From contig NZ_JASHKA010000020.1 in assembly GCF_030732845.1 (NCBI RefSeq), positions 1-64,000 of the forward strand: DNA of 64,000 nt, read 5' to 3'. The notes below the pieces were generated by a model. The model was not told the origin of the DNA and did no database searches. It saw only the letters and a program-made list of their open reading frames with translations. This DNA is from Roseibium sp. MMSF_3544. Lineage in GTDB: Bacteria; Pseudomonadota; Alphaproteobacteria; Rhizobiales; Stappiaceae. A program made the translations under genes and the position numbers. Positions 8,398-16,767 of this stretch are shown in pieces. Every line of letters begins with the position of its first letter. The stretch's first letter is position 1.

Positions 8398-9471
8398 ATG
8401 AAAAAGCAGTTACGTCGCTTGGCATTTTCGGCCGTTATCGGCGCGGCAATGGCCGCAACACCGGCACTTGCCGATTCGTTTTCATTGCGTATTGGCTCCG
8501 GTCATCCGAAAGGCCCGACGCCGTACGTCAACACGATGTCGGAGTTCTTTGCGGCCGAAGTGACGCGGCGGGTTGCGGAAGAAACCGATCACGAGGTCAC
8601 CTTCATCGAAGCTTATGGCGGCGCGATCGCAGGCGTCGCCGAGACACTGGAATCAGTTCAGCAGGGTATCCTGGATGTTGGCGCATTCTGCATCTGCTTT
8701 GAGCCGTCCAAGATGTTCCTGCACAATTTCCCTTACTACCTGGCGTTCGGACCGGAAAAATCCTCAGATGCGATTGCCGCTGCCCGAAAGGTCTATGAGT
8801 CCAATCCCTGGCTCAAGGACGTGATGCTTGACGAATACGGCCAGCGCTTCCTCGGCCTTGGCGTGTGGGACAATTACCACCTCGGCACCAAGGAAGAGTG
8901 GGAAACGATCGAAGACCTCAAGGGAGTCAAGGTCGGTGGCGCAGGTCCCAACCTTCCGTGGCTCGATTACATTGAAGCGATCCCGGTCCAGTCCACGTTG
9001 CCGGAGGGGTACCTTGCTCTGAAAACAGGCGTCTATAACGGCTGGCTAATGGTCCCGTCGGCCTATAACGGGTTCAAGTTCTACGAACCGGCACCCTACT
9101 ACACGTTGATCGGGTTCGGGGCGATGCCCGTGATCATGATGACGATGAACGAGAAGAAGTTCGCCAGCCTGCCGGAGGATGTTCAGAAAATCATCCTGGA
9201 AGTCGGCGCAGAATGGGAAGAGCGCAACGGTGCGGCGATGGATGCGGTCCAGACATCCGGTCTGGCGGCTCTGTCCGAAAACGGCGCGATCATAAAGGAG
9301 TTGCCGGAAGACGTACGCGTGGCGTGGGCCCAGAGCCTGGCAGAGTTCCCGAAAAAGCAGGCGGCGGAAGCCGAGGGCCGCGGACTGCCGGCGCTGGACG
9401 TGATGCAGGCCTACATCGAAGCGGCCAAGGAAGTCGGCCACGATTGGCCTGTGGAATATCAGCTCCAGTAG
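8398..9471 (+). CDS. dctP: TRAP transporter substrate-binding protein (DctP family)
   Basis: 357 residues from the ATG at 8398, the start of a clear signal peptide (MKKQLRRLAF, ending AAATPALADS). The mature protein follows the DctP pattern (LRIGSGHPKGPTPY, a GGAIAGVAETLESVQQGILDVG segment that is the binding-cleft signature, later GVKVGGAGPNLPWLDYIEAIPV). It captures an organic acid in the periplasm and passes it to DctQM, which is encoded divergently. The substrate is not evident. No C4-dicarboxylate-specific features stand out. Confidence 0.92.
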   Translation: MKKQLRRLAFSAVIGAAMAATPALADSFSLRIGSGHPKGPTPYVNTMSEFFAAEVTRRVAEETDHEVTFIEAYGGAIAGVAETLESVQQGILDVGAFCICFEPSKMFLHNFPYYLAFGPEKSSDAIAAARKVYESNPWLKDVMLDEYGQRFLGLGVWDNYHLGTKEEWETIEDLKGVKVGGAGPNLPWLDYIEAIPVQSTLPEGYLALKTGVYNGWLMVPSAYNGFKFYEPAPYYTLIGFGAMPVIMMTMNEKKFASLPEDVQKIILEVGAEWEERNGAAMDAVQTSGLAALSENGAIIKELPEDVRVAWAQSLAEFPKKQAAEAEGRGLPALDVMQAYIEAAKEVGHDWPVEYQLQ

Positions 9472-9495
9472 GGATAACGCCAGGCTTGGTCACCC

Positions 9496-9547
9496 GAATC
9501 TGAAGTTCGTCTCATTGTTCAACTCACTTCGAACGGACTTCAGATTC
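9496..9547. promoter_or_regulatory. Long inverted repeat downstream of dctP
   Basis: GAATCTGAAGT (9496-9506) is repeated inverted and exact at 9537-9547, with a nested GTTCG/CGAAC pair inside. It lies 24 bases after dctP. It could be a transcript-ending or stabilising hairpin, though no T tract follows, or an operator. Confidence 0.45.
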
Positions 9548-9556
9548 ATCACACTA

Positions 9557-9601
9557 GCAGGAAATGTAATAGACTCGATTAGCTAATATTGCTTTTCCTG
9601 C
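9557..9601. promoter_or_regulatory. Inverted repeat enclosing ATTAGCTAAT palindrome
   Basis: GCAGGAAA at 9557-9564 and its exact inverse at 9594-9601 enclose the 10-base palindrome ATTAGCTAAT (9578-9587). This AT-rich stretch is 70-115 bases before the luciferase-like gene at 9672 and is a candidate operator or promoter region. Confidence 0.35.
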
Positions 9602-9671
9602 AGGCCAGATTGCTCCTACGAATTGATACGGAGCCGTTGTGATGGGCTCCGTGTCACAGTGGGAGAGCAAA

Positions 9672-10562
9672 ATGCGCCTTGCATGGATGCGGTCGTCGAA
9701 CACTTTGGTACCGCGCTTGTCAGCAAGCGAACTGCGAAGAGAAGTCAGTCACAGTGACGAATTGGGTCTTCGCCAGTATCACCTTTCCGGAAGAGGCCTT
9801 GACGTTCTGGAGGCCTTGCCGCCAATGCACCGGCTTCGAATTGGAGTTGATTTACCGGCCCCGGGTTCTGAGTCGCTTCACAGTTTGCGCAGGACGGTGA
9901 GATCTGCACGGGATGGCCTGGAGGGGCGTCTGGTTCTCGGTCTTGATACGGACAGGCTGGCAGGGTTCGGGACAGGCGACAATGCGATGGAATTCGCCTT
10001 GTCCGAAACCACACAGCCTTGCGCTTCAGGGCGCAGGGAGATGGCGGCGTCGCTTCCCGAGGTGCTTGTGTTGCCGAAGCCGGGCCGGGTTCCGGATGTT
10101 GCGAGGGCCGCAGCACATGGGTTCCATGTCTATTCGCCCGCCTGGCAATCACGCCGGGACGTGTCCAGGCATTGGCCGGCGATTGTTGCAGGCGCCACGC
10201 ATGCGCTTAAACGCGTTCGTCCGTGCCAATGGCATATCGCCCGATTTGTCTTTGTCAGCGATGACCGCGCTCTGGTGGATGACTATCTGAACGGTCCCGC
10301 GCTTCGCTACTTGAACTGGGCGGTGTCGAGGACGATGAGGGAACAAAACGCAGGAGACTTTCTGATCGCCGGATCCAGTGAGGAGGTCGCAGAACGTTTG
10401 GTCCGATTGCGCAGGCTGGTAGGGCCGTTCGGCACCTTGCACTGCGTCGATCTGGGTCTGGACCATGCCGAAGCGTGCCGGCAACGCGAACGCCTTGTGA
10501 AGGAAGTTTTGCCGTTGATGGCAAGTGTGACGGCTTCTGGACGGGAATTCGATCTGGTTTAG
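9672..10562 (+). CDS. Shortened, divergent luciferase-like (LLM) protein
   Basis: 296 residues from the ATG at 9672, chosen for the GGGAG site 6 bases upstream; a GTG at 9639 is possible. The C-terminal half matches the luciferase-like flavin monooxygenase encoded at 61110-62216: RHWPAIVAGA then WHIARFVFVSDDRA here, against SHWPKYVEGC then WRVARSVFVADDLD there, and both share the VGPFGTLH/VGDFGTLL segment. The N-terminal half is much shorter and lacks the family's usual EH and GTGT-like flavin-pocket motifs. LLM enzymes use reduced FMN supplied by a reductase. This one may be catalytically dead or changed; a decaying paralogue is also possible, although the frame is intact. Confidence 0.6.
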   Translation: MRLAWMRSSNTLVPRLSASELRREVSHSDELGLRQYHLSGRGLDVLEALPPMHRLRIGVDLPAPGSESLHSLRRTVRSARDGLEGRLVLGLDTDRLAGFGTGDNAMEFALSETTQPCASGRREMAASLPEVLVLPKPGRVPDVARAAAHGFHVYSPAWQSRRDVSRHWPAIVAGATHALKRVRPCQWHIARFVFVSDDRALVDDYLNGPALRYLNWAVSRTMREQNAGDFLIAGSSEEVAERLVRLRRLVGPFGTLHCVDLGLDHAEACRQRERLVKEVLPLMASVTASGREFDLV

Positions 10563-10600
10563 ATGCCAGGAACTGTCTTCGCGGACCCGCGCGGGAGGAA

Positions 10601-10621
10601 GGCGCCAAGATGATTGGCGCC
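10601..10621. terminator. Hairpin after the LLM-like gene
   Basis: GGCGCCAA (10601-10608) pairs exactly with TTGGCGCC (10614-10621) across a 5-base loop. It follows the stop of the LLM-like gene by 38 bases. There is no T tract, so it may stabilise RNA rather than end transcription. Confidence 0.35.
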
Positions 10622-10774
10622 GAGGAAGGTCCGAATGGATCTTGATGCCGTAGACTGTAAGGAAATCTGTTGGGCAGCAGGGTTCCTTGAACCTTTTGCC
10701 CGATGAAATTGCAGCTGTTTTCAGTTATGTGATTTGATATACAACCAGCAATTCGAACCTGACAGGTATGCGAC

Positions 10775-11482
10775 GTGCCCAAGACACTAGATCAAGCCCT
10801 GCCGGAAAAGGGCGCTGACACTGTGTTGGAGGCTCCGCAGACCCGTCGGCGCAAGTCTTCCGACGAACGCATGCGCGAGATTGTGGAGGCGGCGGTCGAG
10901 CATTTCGCCGATGTCGGATTTGGCGGCGGAACGCGGGATATCGCAAAGAGGGTCGGCGTAACCCAGCCGCTGCTTTACCGATACTTCCCCGACAAGGACA
11001 GCCTGATCGAGGCGGTCTACCGGTCTGTTTACCTGGAGAGCTGGGACCCGGAATGGGACAACGGTCTGCAGGACCGATCACTGTCGGTGCGGGAGCGGTT
11101 TCTTGCGTTCTACCGAGCCTATACCGAGGCGAACTTTACGCCACAATGGCTGCGCATCGCCTATTTTGCAGGCCTTCGGGACGCTAAAATCAACCAATGG
11201 TACAACCATCTGGTGGAAGAACTCATCCTGAAGCAGCTGGTCCGCGAGCACAGGGTGGAACTCGGTCTGCCGGATGACGCCTATGTGGCAACCGAGGAAA
11301 TGGAAGCGGCCTGGCAGATGCATGGCGGCTTGCTGCATTACGGCTGGCGCCGGCACGTTCTCAATCTACCGGTCCCGTTGGATATGGACCGTGTGATCTC
11401 CGATGCACTGGACATGTATTTCGCCGTCGCGGCCGATGTCTATGCGCGTGCGGTTGGCAACAATGTTGATATAGACCATTAA
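10775..11482 (+). CDS. TetR-family transcriptional regulator
   Basis: 235 residues, GTG start. After a 30-residue polar leader (with TRRRKSSDERM) comes a TetR DNA-binding domain: IVEAAVEHFADVGFGGGTRDIAKRVGVTQPLLYRYFPDKDSLIEAVYR. The C-terminal helical domain is aromatic-rich (WDPEWDN, WYNHLVEE, WQMHGGLLHYGWRRHV), suggesting a bulky hydrophobic ligand. The ribosome site is weak (ACAGG). It is followed 72 bases later by a peroxiredoxin-like gene on the same strand and preceded by the LLM-like gene; either could be its target. Confidence 0.88.
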   Translation: MPKTLDQALPEKGADTVLEAPQTRRRKSSDERMREIVEAAVEHFADVGFGGGTRDIAKRVGVTQPLLYRYFPDKDSLIEAVYRSVYLESWDPEWDNGLQDRSLSVRERFLAFYRAYTEANFTPQWLRIAYFAGLRDAKINQWYNHLVEELILKQLVREHRVELGLPDDAYVATEEMEAAWQMHGGLLHYGWRRHVLNLPVPLDMDRVISDALDMYFAVAADVYARAVGNNVDIDH

Positions 11483-11554
11483 GGAATGTGATTACGGGTC
11501 GCGCTGCCGTCCGCGCTAGTCTTTGGTCAAGGTCAACGCTTTGAAGGACTAGGT

Positions 11555-12079
11555 ATGAGCTCGAAACTCACACCCGACACTCAGGTTCCCGAATTGGTCG
11601 TGCCGCTCCTGGGTGGCGGCACGTTTGATTTGGCATCAGAAAATCCTGAAAATTTCACAATGGTCCTCTTCTACCGCGGATACCATTGTCCCATCTGCAA
11701 GGGCTACGTGGGCGGCCTTGCCCAAATTCTCGACGAGTACGAAGCTGCGGGCTTCAGCGTTGTCGCTGTATCGATGAACGACGAAGCCGTTGCCGCCAAA
11801 TCGGCAGAGGACTGGAACCTAGGCAAGCTGCGTGTTGCACACTCGCTAACGGTGGAGCAGGCCAGGGAATGGGGTCTTTGGATTTCCCAAGCGTTCAAGG
11901 ACGTTGAAGCCGACGTCTTTACCGAACCGGGCCTCTTCTGGGTCCGTCCCGATGGCAAGCTCTACCTCGCCGACATCTCGAACATGCCCTGGTCGCGCCC
12001 GGACCTGAAAATGCTCCTGTCCAAGGTCGGCTATGCGCTGGAGAACAGTTATCCGGCACGAGGTACGTTCTCCGCCTGA
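11555..12079 (+). CDS. Peroxiredoxin-like (AhpC/TSA superfamily) protein
   Basis: 174 residues of thioredoxin fold. The redox-site region reads LFYRGYHCPICKGYVGGL, a CxxC pair at about residues 47-50. This places it in the peroxiredoxin-like group whose active site resembles thioredoxin rather than the TxxC of classical peroxiredoxins. It probably reduces peroxides or protein disulfides in the cytosol; no signal peptide is visible. An AAGGA site precedes the ATG. It may be under the TetR gene 72 bases upstream. Confidence 0.85.
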   Translation: MSSKLTPDTQVPELVVPLLGGGTFDLASENPENFTMVLFYRGYHCPICKGYVGGLAQILDEYEAAGFSVVAVSMNDEAVAAKSAEDWNLGKLRVAHSLTVEQAREWGLWISQAFKDVEADVFTEPGLFWVRPDGKLYLADISNMPWSRPDLKMLLSKVGYALENSYPARGTFSA

Positions 12080-12387
12080 CTTTTCCCTCCTGAGGCACTT
12101 GAAGGGCGGGCCCGCCCTGCGCGTTTGTCCGGCCCCCTTCTCCAATCTTTTGAAGTTCGGCCGATGCCCGGCATATGTCTGCGTTTCACGACGCACGTCG
12201 GCGCGGGTGTCCTCTCGTGGGCCTCGATATTCCTGAATTGGCTAAAGGCGGCACGGTTTGTTGATAGACGCCAACATGTCTTGTAATGGGGCGAATTGGC
12301 GCATGCAGTGCATAATTTTCAAGCGCGCGAGAAAGAAAACACCTGGTCCAGATCTAGGGATTTCACCGTGAGTTTGGGAGGATACAA
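12080..12387. other. Intergenic region, 308 bases
   Basis: No gene found. The last part holds the GGGAGG ribosome site of the solute-binding protein at 12388. I see no strong hairpin or palindrome, and no clear promoter boxes. Confidence 0.5.
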
Positions 12388-13353
12388 ATGCTCGGCAAGA
12401 TTCTGACTGCTGCTGCTACCGCTTTTGCTTTAACAACACCCGCTGTTGCGCAGCAAGAACTCAAGGCCGCAATCGTTGCTGCCATGGGAGAAGCGATTGA
12501 AGACCCGCGTTACGTTGACGTATTGGCGAAATACGGACTCGAACTGCCAGACCTCAATGATAAGACCTTAGTCAACTCCAAGGACTATCCGTATCCTGAA
12601 GTCAGTGAGGGAACCCTCCTCGACAAGGTCATCGACGACAAGACCCTGCGGCTTGGCTGGATCGCTGTCGGCGCGCCGTGGTCTGTTCCCGGACCCGACA
12701 AGACGCAACCTGTTGGCCTCTCGATCGACTACTGGGAGATCGTTCAGGAAAAGCTGAGCAATCACTATGGAACCGACATTGCGCTTGACTGGGTGGAGTT
12801 TACCGAGGAGACCGGCAACAACAACATGTACCGCTGGCTCTCGACGACAAACGATCCGGATTGTACGGCGGTAGGCCGCAACAGCGCCGGATGCTACGAC
12901 GTCATCGGCGGCGCCTACGCGATCAACGCCCGCCGCAAGGGAATCTCGGACATCACCCCGGCATACTTCCCACTGAACATGTCGGTCGTGCGCACCAATG
13001 TACCCTTGCCCGACGGCGTCGGACCGCTGGAAAACGCAGACCAGATCCGCGAGGCCATGGCCGATCCCAACGTGAATCTGGTGCTGGCGGGCCTGCCGGA
13101 TACCGGTGAGGACTCGATCCTGACGAACTTCAAGAAGCAGATGGGCGACACATTCACCCATGCTGACCGGACGCCGGGTTCCAATGTTCTTCAGTTCGCA
13201 CAGGATTCGACTGACGCGCATTTTGTTCTCGGAACCAACGTGCGGCTGTCGTCAACACGGTTCAAGAACCCGGAATACTGCGCCGACTGTGCTTTCATCC
13301 CGAACTTGCTTGTGTTCGGCGGTGTCGGCTTCGCAACCGCGCTGCCTCAATAA
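12388..13353 (+). CDS. Orphan ABC-type solute-binding protein (amino-acid-like)
   Basis: 321 residues with a Sec signal peptide (hydrophobic core then TTPAVAQQ, cleavage near residue 22). The mature part resembles the family 3 extracellular solute-binding proteins: KTLRLGWIAVGAPWSVPGPDKTQPVGLSIDYWEIV, then a WVEFTEETGNNNMYRWL segment and CYDVIGGAYAINARRKGISDITPAYF. Four cysteines (DC, GC, and a YCADCAF pair near the C-terminus) may form disulfides. No permease or ATPase genes are near, so it is an orphan receptor and may serve a distant transporter or a signalling role. A hairpin follows its stop. Confidence 0.75.
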   Translation: MLGKILTAAATAFALTTPAVAQQELKAAIVAAMGEAIEDPRYVDVLAKYGLELPDLNDKTLVNSKDYPYPEVSEGTLLDKVIDDKTLRLGWIAVGAPWSVPGPDKTQPVGLSIDYWEIVQEKLSNHYGTDIALDWVEFTEETGNNNMYRWLSTTNDPDCTAVGRNSAGCYDVIGGAYAINARRKGISDITPAYFPLNMSVVRTNVPLPDGVGPLENADQIREAMADPNVNLVLAGLPDTGEDSILTNFKKQMGDTFTHADRTPGSNVLQFAQDSTDAHFVLGTNVRLSSTRFKNPEYCADCAFIPNLLVFGGVGFATALPQ

Positions 13354-13371
13354 ACCTGGAGTGGCCAGGTT
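13353..13371 (+). terminator. Hairpin at the stop of the solute-binding gene
   Basis: AACCTGG (13353-13359) pairs exactly with CCAGGTT (13365-13371) over AGTGG. It starts at the last base of the stop codon. No T tract follows; it could protect the 3' end of the binding-protein mRNA. Confidence 0.45.
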
Positions 13372-13445
13372 GCGCCAATCGAAATGCGGTGCAGCCTGGT
13401 CATACCCGAGCGTCGGGGAAAAACCGGACAAAACACGAGAGACTG

Positions 13446-13466
13446 AGGAGGCAGGACCCGCCTCCT
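13446..13466 (+). terminator. Putative terminator before haloalkane dehalogenase gene
   Basis: AGGAGGC (13446-13452) pairs exactly with GCCTCCT (13460-13466) across 7 bases, followed by only two T before TTGCGC continues. A weak intrinsic terminator that would separate the binding-protein transcript from the dehalogenase gene. Confidence 0.4.
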
Positions 13467-13604
13467 TTGCGCGGGGGAGAAATCCTCTCCCGACCGACCT
13501 TTACGGAACATCTCAACTGCAAAGATGCCTGGAATTCAGATGTCCGGTCGCGTGGACACCTGAAGCCAGATCCCCCTTACCTGCCAAAAATCTTGGAGAC
13601 TAGA

Positions 13605-14495
13605 ATGAGCGAGAACCAGATATCGGCTGACTTTCCTTTTGAAATGAAGCGAATGAAAACGCTCGACAGCGAAATGGCCTATGTCGATGTCGGTGAGGGA
13701 GACCCGGTGGTTTTTCTGCACGGCAACCCGACATCGTCCTACATGTGGCGCAACGTCATTCCCTACGCACAAGAAAACAATCGATGCCTGGCGCCGGACC
13801 TGATCGGCATGGGGCAATCCGGAAAGTCTCTGCGTTACGGCTACAAGTTCATGGATCATGTGAAATACATGGACGCCTGGTTCGAGCAGCTCGCGCTGAA
13901 GAACATCATCCTGGTCGTGCATGATTGGGGCGCTGCTCTCGGCTTTTATCGCGCCTGCCGCTATCCGGAAATGTTCGCAGGAATTGTCTACATGGAGGCC
14001 ATGGTGCGGCCGCGTTACTGGAGCGATCTGCCGGAAGGCCGGGAGCCGATGTTCCGGAAGCTGCGCGGACCCGAAGGCGAGCAGATGGTTCTTCGAGACA
14101 ATTTCTTCGTTGAAAAGATGCTGTTCGAATTCGGTACGCTCCGGGACTTTTCCGAAGAAGAAAAGGCCGTCTATCGCGCACCTTATGCCGATAACGAGAC
14201 ATCTCGGGTGCCGACTCTCCTTTGGCCGCGCGAGATCGTTTTTGACGGTGACCCCGATGAAAACCATGCACCGATCAAGCAATACAGTGATTGGCTGGCG
14301 AACAGCACCGATATGCCCAAACTGTTCGTGAATGCGGATCAGGGGCACGGGACCGCCGGTGCCGCCCGCGAGTTCTGCCGCCAATGGCCGAACCAGCGCG
14401 AGGTCACGCTTCACTCCAAGCATTACGTGGCAGAGGACGCCCCCCACGAGCTTGGCAAGGCGCTTGCTGAATTTATCTCGGAAGTGCGGTCTTAG
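13605..14495 (+). CDS. dhaA: Haloalkane dehalogenase (HLD-II type)
   Basis: 296 residues of alpha/beta-hydrolase fold; cleaves carbon-halogen bonds of alkyl halides by hydrolysis. Visible active-site residues: nucleophile Asp107 in HDWGAALG, Trp108 and Asn41 (HGNPTSSYMWRN) for halide binding, acid Glu131 (VYMEAMVRP), base His273 (KHYVAEDAPHELG). The nucleophile-Trp pair, the Asn in HGNP and the Glu after strand 6 are the pattern of LinB/DhaA-type enzymes. The ATG at 13605 has GGAG eight bases upstream; the frame runs open far upstream but without coding character. A DUF1330 gene follows on the same strand. The symbol is by family; the true substrate is unknown. Confidence 0.9.
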   Translation: MSENQISADFPFEMKRMKTLDSEMAYVDVGEGDPVVFLHGNPTSSYMWRNVIPYAQENNRCLAPDLIGMGQSGKSLRYGYKFMDHVKYMDAWFEQLALKNIILVVHDWGAALGFYRACRYPEMFAGIVYMEAMVRPRYWSDLPEGREPMFRKLRGPEGEQMVLRDNFFVEKMLFEFGTLRDFSEEEKAVYRAPYADNETSRVPTLLWPREIVFDGDPDENHAPIKQYSDWLANSTDMPKLFVNADQGHGTAGAAREFCRQWPNQREVTLHSKHYVAEDAPHELGKALAEFISEVRS

Positions 14496-14611
14496 GCGCA
14501 ACCAGAACCACAAATCTGCGAACCGAAACACCCCTTTCGGGTGGCGGCCAAACCTTGTCAGCGTCCGGCCGCCGCTTGATCACCGACTGCATAAACAATG
14601 GAGATGTTCTG

Positions 14612-14902
14612 ATGCCTGCATACTGGATGGCGCGATCAAAGATCAACGACCCGGTGGAGTACAAGAAGTATACTGATCTTCTTCCCCCCATTATTGCCAA
14701 ATACGAGGGCAAGATCCTCGCTCGCGGCGGCAACTATGAGCTGATGGAAGGCCCGAGTTATTTCGAGCGCTTTGTAATCATCGAATTCCCTTCTCTGGAA
14801 GCTGGAACTTCCTGCTTCAAGTCGCCGGAATACGATGCGGCGGCAAAGTTCCGGCGCAGCGGTGCAGGTGAAGTTGAAACGGTGGTTGTCGAAGGCGTCT
14901 AG
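14612..14902 (+). CDS. DUF1330 family protein
   Basis: 96 residues from the ATG at 14612 with GGAGA upstream. It follows the DUF1330 pattern: MPAYWMARSKINDPVEYKKY, then KYEGKILARGGNYELMEG and FVIIEFPSLEAGTSCFKSPEYDAA. This is a dimeric alpha-beta barrel fold related to small mono-oxygenases and isomerases; the biochemical role is unknown. It lies 116 bases after the haloalkane dehalogenase gene and may be co-transcribed with it. A strong terminator follows. Confidence 0.85.
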   Translation: MPAYWMARSKINDPVEYKKYTDLLPPIIAKYEGKILARGGNYELMEGPSYFERFVIIEFPSLEAGTSCFKSPEYDAAAKFRRSGAGEVETVVVEGV

Positions 14903-15350
14903 GAACGTTGTTTTGGTTCGAGAGAGATGTGCAACTGTGCATTATATTGTACCTGACGCCGGAACGGGTTTTACTTCCGCCTGACACCGATCACAAAAAA
15001 AGCGCCGACCCCTTACGGGGTGCCGGCGCTTTCCTTTTCACGGAGCGATTTTCCATGCCTCCCCGCGCAGATGCATTGACCTTAACGGGGCCTTGAAGAC
15101 TGTGGAGAGCTTTATGGATTGACCGCACGCTTGGAGCAAAAAGTCGACACGCCGCAGGCCCACCAAGCTTGGTAACACATTGACACACAAAAGAATAAGC
15201 TGCGTGAAAATAACTTAGCCGCAACACTAAATTGAATTCCGGACGCGTATTTCTGCTCTGACCCTTCATGCTTCATTAACCATAAGTTGCAATTGATCAA
15301 TGCATCTTTAGCGCGAATCGTGCGTGCAAATTCTATCGGGTGCAGGGGTT
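14903..15350. other. Intergenic region with terminator, 448 bases
   Basis: Contains the terminator at 15001-15030. The remaining 300 bases before the outer-membrane gene are AT-richer than the surroundings and hold no credible gene. A TTGACA at 15180-15185 could be a -35 box, but I find no -10 at good spacing. Confidence 0.5.
15001..15030 (+). terminator. Intrinsic terminator, possibly bidirectional
   Basis: Outer arms AGCGCCG (15001-15007) and CGGCGCT (15024-15030), inner arms ACCCC (15008-15012) and GGGGT (15017-15021), loop TTAC, followed by TTCCTTTT. A run of A just before the stem gives the same signal on the other strand. Confidence 0.85.
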
Positions 15351-16181
15351 ATGGCCAGTCGTTTTTTGCTCTTTTTTTCGGTGTTGTTCTTTTCGCTTCC
15401 AACCCACGCAGCGGACTATGGCGCACCCGAAACAGTGCAGTACCAAAGTTCCGCATTGCGGGGCAGCATCGGACTTCGTTACTGGTACAGCCAGTCCCAC
15501 TCGGATCTCGACACTGGTGACTTCCACTGGAACAGTGTGGACGGAGTTTCCTCGCACACCGCGGAGCTGGTTGGTGAGTTGGAGGACACACAGTCCACTG
15601 CTTTCGCGCGAGCTTATTTGGGTCTGGGCAAGAATGTCGATGGAGAAGGTAACTTTCGCAGCTATCCCAGTGGCCCGCTTGAGGAAACCACACTTGCCTA
15701 CGTTGTTGTTGATGGGGGCTGGCGGTTAGCTCAATTTGCAAATGACCGCGTACGCTTAAAGGGATTCGTCGGCTACCAGTTTCTGAATGACGGTGTGAAG
15801 GCGGAGGAAAGTTCCTCAATCCTCGAACAGACAAGGCATTGGCACGCGATTCGTTTAGGAATGACAGTCGATGCAGACATAACTGAGCGCATTGGTGTGT
15901 CGTTCGATGCTGCGGCGGTTCCATGGAGCTACAACAGGGTCGACACGCCCTGGAGCGCTACCCGGGACGAGAGCTGGAGAAGTGCCTGGACTTATGGTTT
16001 TGAGGCGGACGCGATGCTAAATGTCGATTTGACACAAAACTGGCAAGTTGGTGTTGGTGGGCGGTACTGGTGGCTGCAATCGAATTTTGATCGACGGTAC
16101 ATTTCCAGCGGCGACAAGCTTGTGTACGAACAGAACTACCAGCGCTACGGCTTGCTGCTGGAAAGCAGGTACCAGTTCTGA
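15351..16181 (+). CDS. Outer-membrane beta-barrel protein
   Basis: 276 residues from the ATG at 15351, with an AGGGG site just upstream. A signal peptide (hydrophobic, ending PTHAADY) leads to a chain of alternating polar/aromatic strands (LRGSIGLRYWYSQS, VRLKGFVGYQFLND, WQVGVGGRYWWLQS) and a C-terminal ESRYQF. The terminal phenylalanine with alternating hydrophobics is the signal for Bam-dependent insertion in the outer membrane. It resembles omptin-like or generic outer-membrane protein folds in size, but I see no catalytic signature and give no function. Confidence 0.75.
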   Translation: MASRFLLFFSVLFFSLPTHAADYGAPETVQYQSSALRGSIGLRYWYSQSHSDLDTGDFHWNSVDGVSSHTAELVGELEDTQSTAFARAYLGLGKNVDGEGNFRSYPSGPLEETTLAYVVVDGGWRLAQFANDRVRLKGFVGYQFLNDGVKAEESSSILEQTRHWHAIRLGMTVDADITERIGVSFDAAAVPWSYNRVDTPWSATRDESWRSAWTYGFEADAMLNVDLTQNWQVGVGGRYWWLQSNFDRRYISSGDKLVYEQNYQRYGLLLESRYQF

Positions 16182-16185
16182 GACC

Positions 16186-16197
16186 GTGTCGCGACAC
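16186..16197. repeat. 12-base perfect palindrome between convergent genes
   Basis: GTGTCGCGACAC lies five bases after the stop of the outer-membrane gene and 16 before the end of the convergent thioesterase. It has no loop, so its function as a hairpin is doubtful. Confidence 0.3.
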
Positions 16198-16213
16198 TTG
16201 ACTCGCTATGGCC

Positions 16214-16642
16214 TCAGGCGTCCGCTTGAGGCTCCGTCAGGCAGGCGACCAGCGCTTTCCTGACATCGTCCGGCCAGGGGATGGACGTATGTTTGTCCAG
16301 GTCACTGGCCGCAAGCACCTGCGTGCTCGACCACCGCTTTTGCCCCTTGCAGCTGATCTCGTGATGAACGGTTACGGAGGAGCGGCCAACCCGTTGGACC
16401 GTGACCTCAAACTCCAGTTCCTCGCCGAAGAAGGACGGGCTGGAGAAGTCACTGGAAATGTGAACGGTCGGCGTTCCCCAGCGCTCTTCCCAGATGATCT
16501 TGTGCCACGGAAAACCGAGTTTCAGCCAGAATTCCTCGTTTACGCCATTCAGGATGTTCAGATAGGACGGGAAATAGGCCGTTCCGGAGATGTCGCAGTC
16601 GCCAAAATTCAGCATGCGTTTGGTTCTGAAGGGTATTTCCAA
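16214..16642 (-). CDS. Acyl-CoA thioesterase (hotdog fold, 4HBT-like)
   Basis: 142 residues. The N-terminal region NFGDCDISGTAYFPSYLNILNGVNEEFW matches the 4-hydroxybenzoyl-CoA thioesterase-type active-site helix, followed by hotdog strands (VHISSDFSSPSFFGEELEFEVTVQRVGRSSVTVHHEI). It would release CoA from an acyl-CoA; the acyl group is unknown. The start is TTG at 16642, supported by GGGAGG five bases upstream; the alternative ATG at 16615 would cut into the conserved first strand. The gene follows the tcuR-like gene on the same strand with a 125-base gap. Confidence 0.82.
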   Translation of the reverse strand: MEIPFRTKRMLNFGDCDISGTAYFPSYLNILNGVNEEFWLKLGFPWHKIIWEERWGTPTVHISSDFSSPSFFGEELEFEVTVQRVGRSSVTVHHEISCKGQKRWSSTQVLAASDLDKHTSIPWPDDVRKALVACLTEPQADA

Positions 16643-16767
16643 GTTTGCCTCCCGTATTGCGCATCGAGCTCGCCACCCAACCGTTCGAAGGGCAGGCTCG
16701 AGCTTATGTGATTTTTTGCGTCGGTGTCATGCGTTTCGGTCACGTCCTGCCGACCGGTCAAAGGAGA

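Noticed and set aside
10611..10646. Tiny 11-codon frame with a ribosome site after the LLM-like gene
   Set aside because: It lies in a hairpin and is too short to judge as coding.
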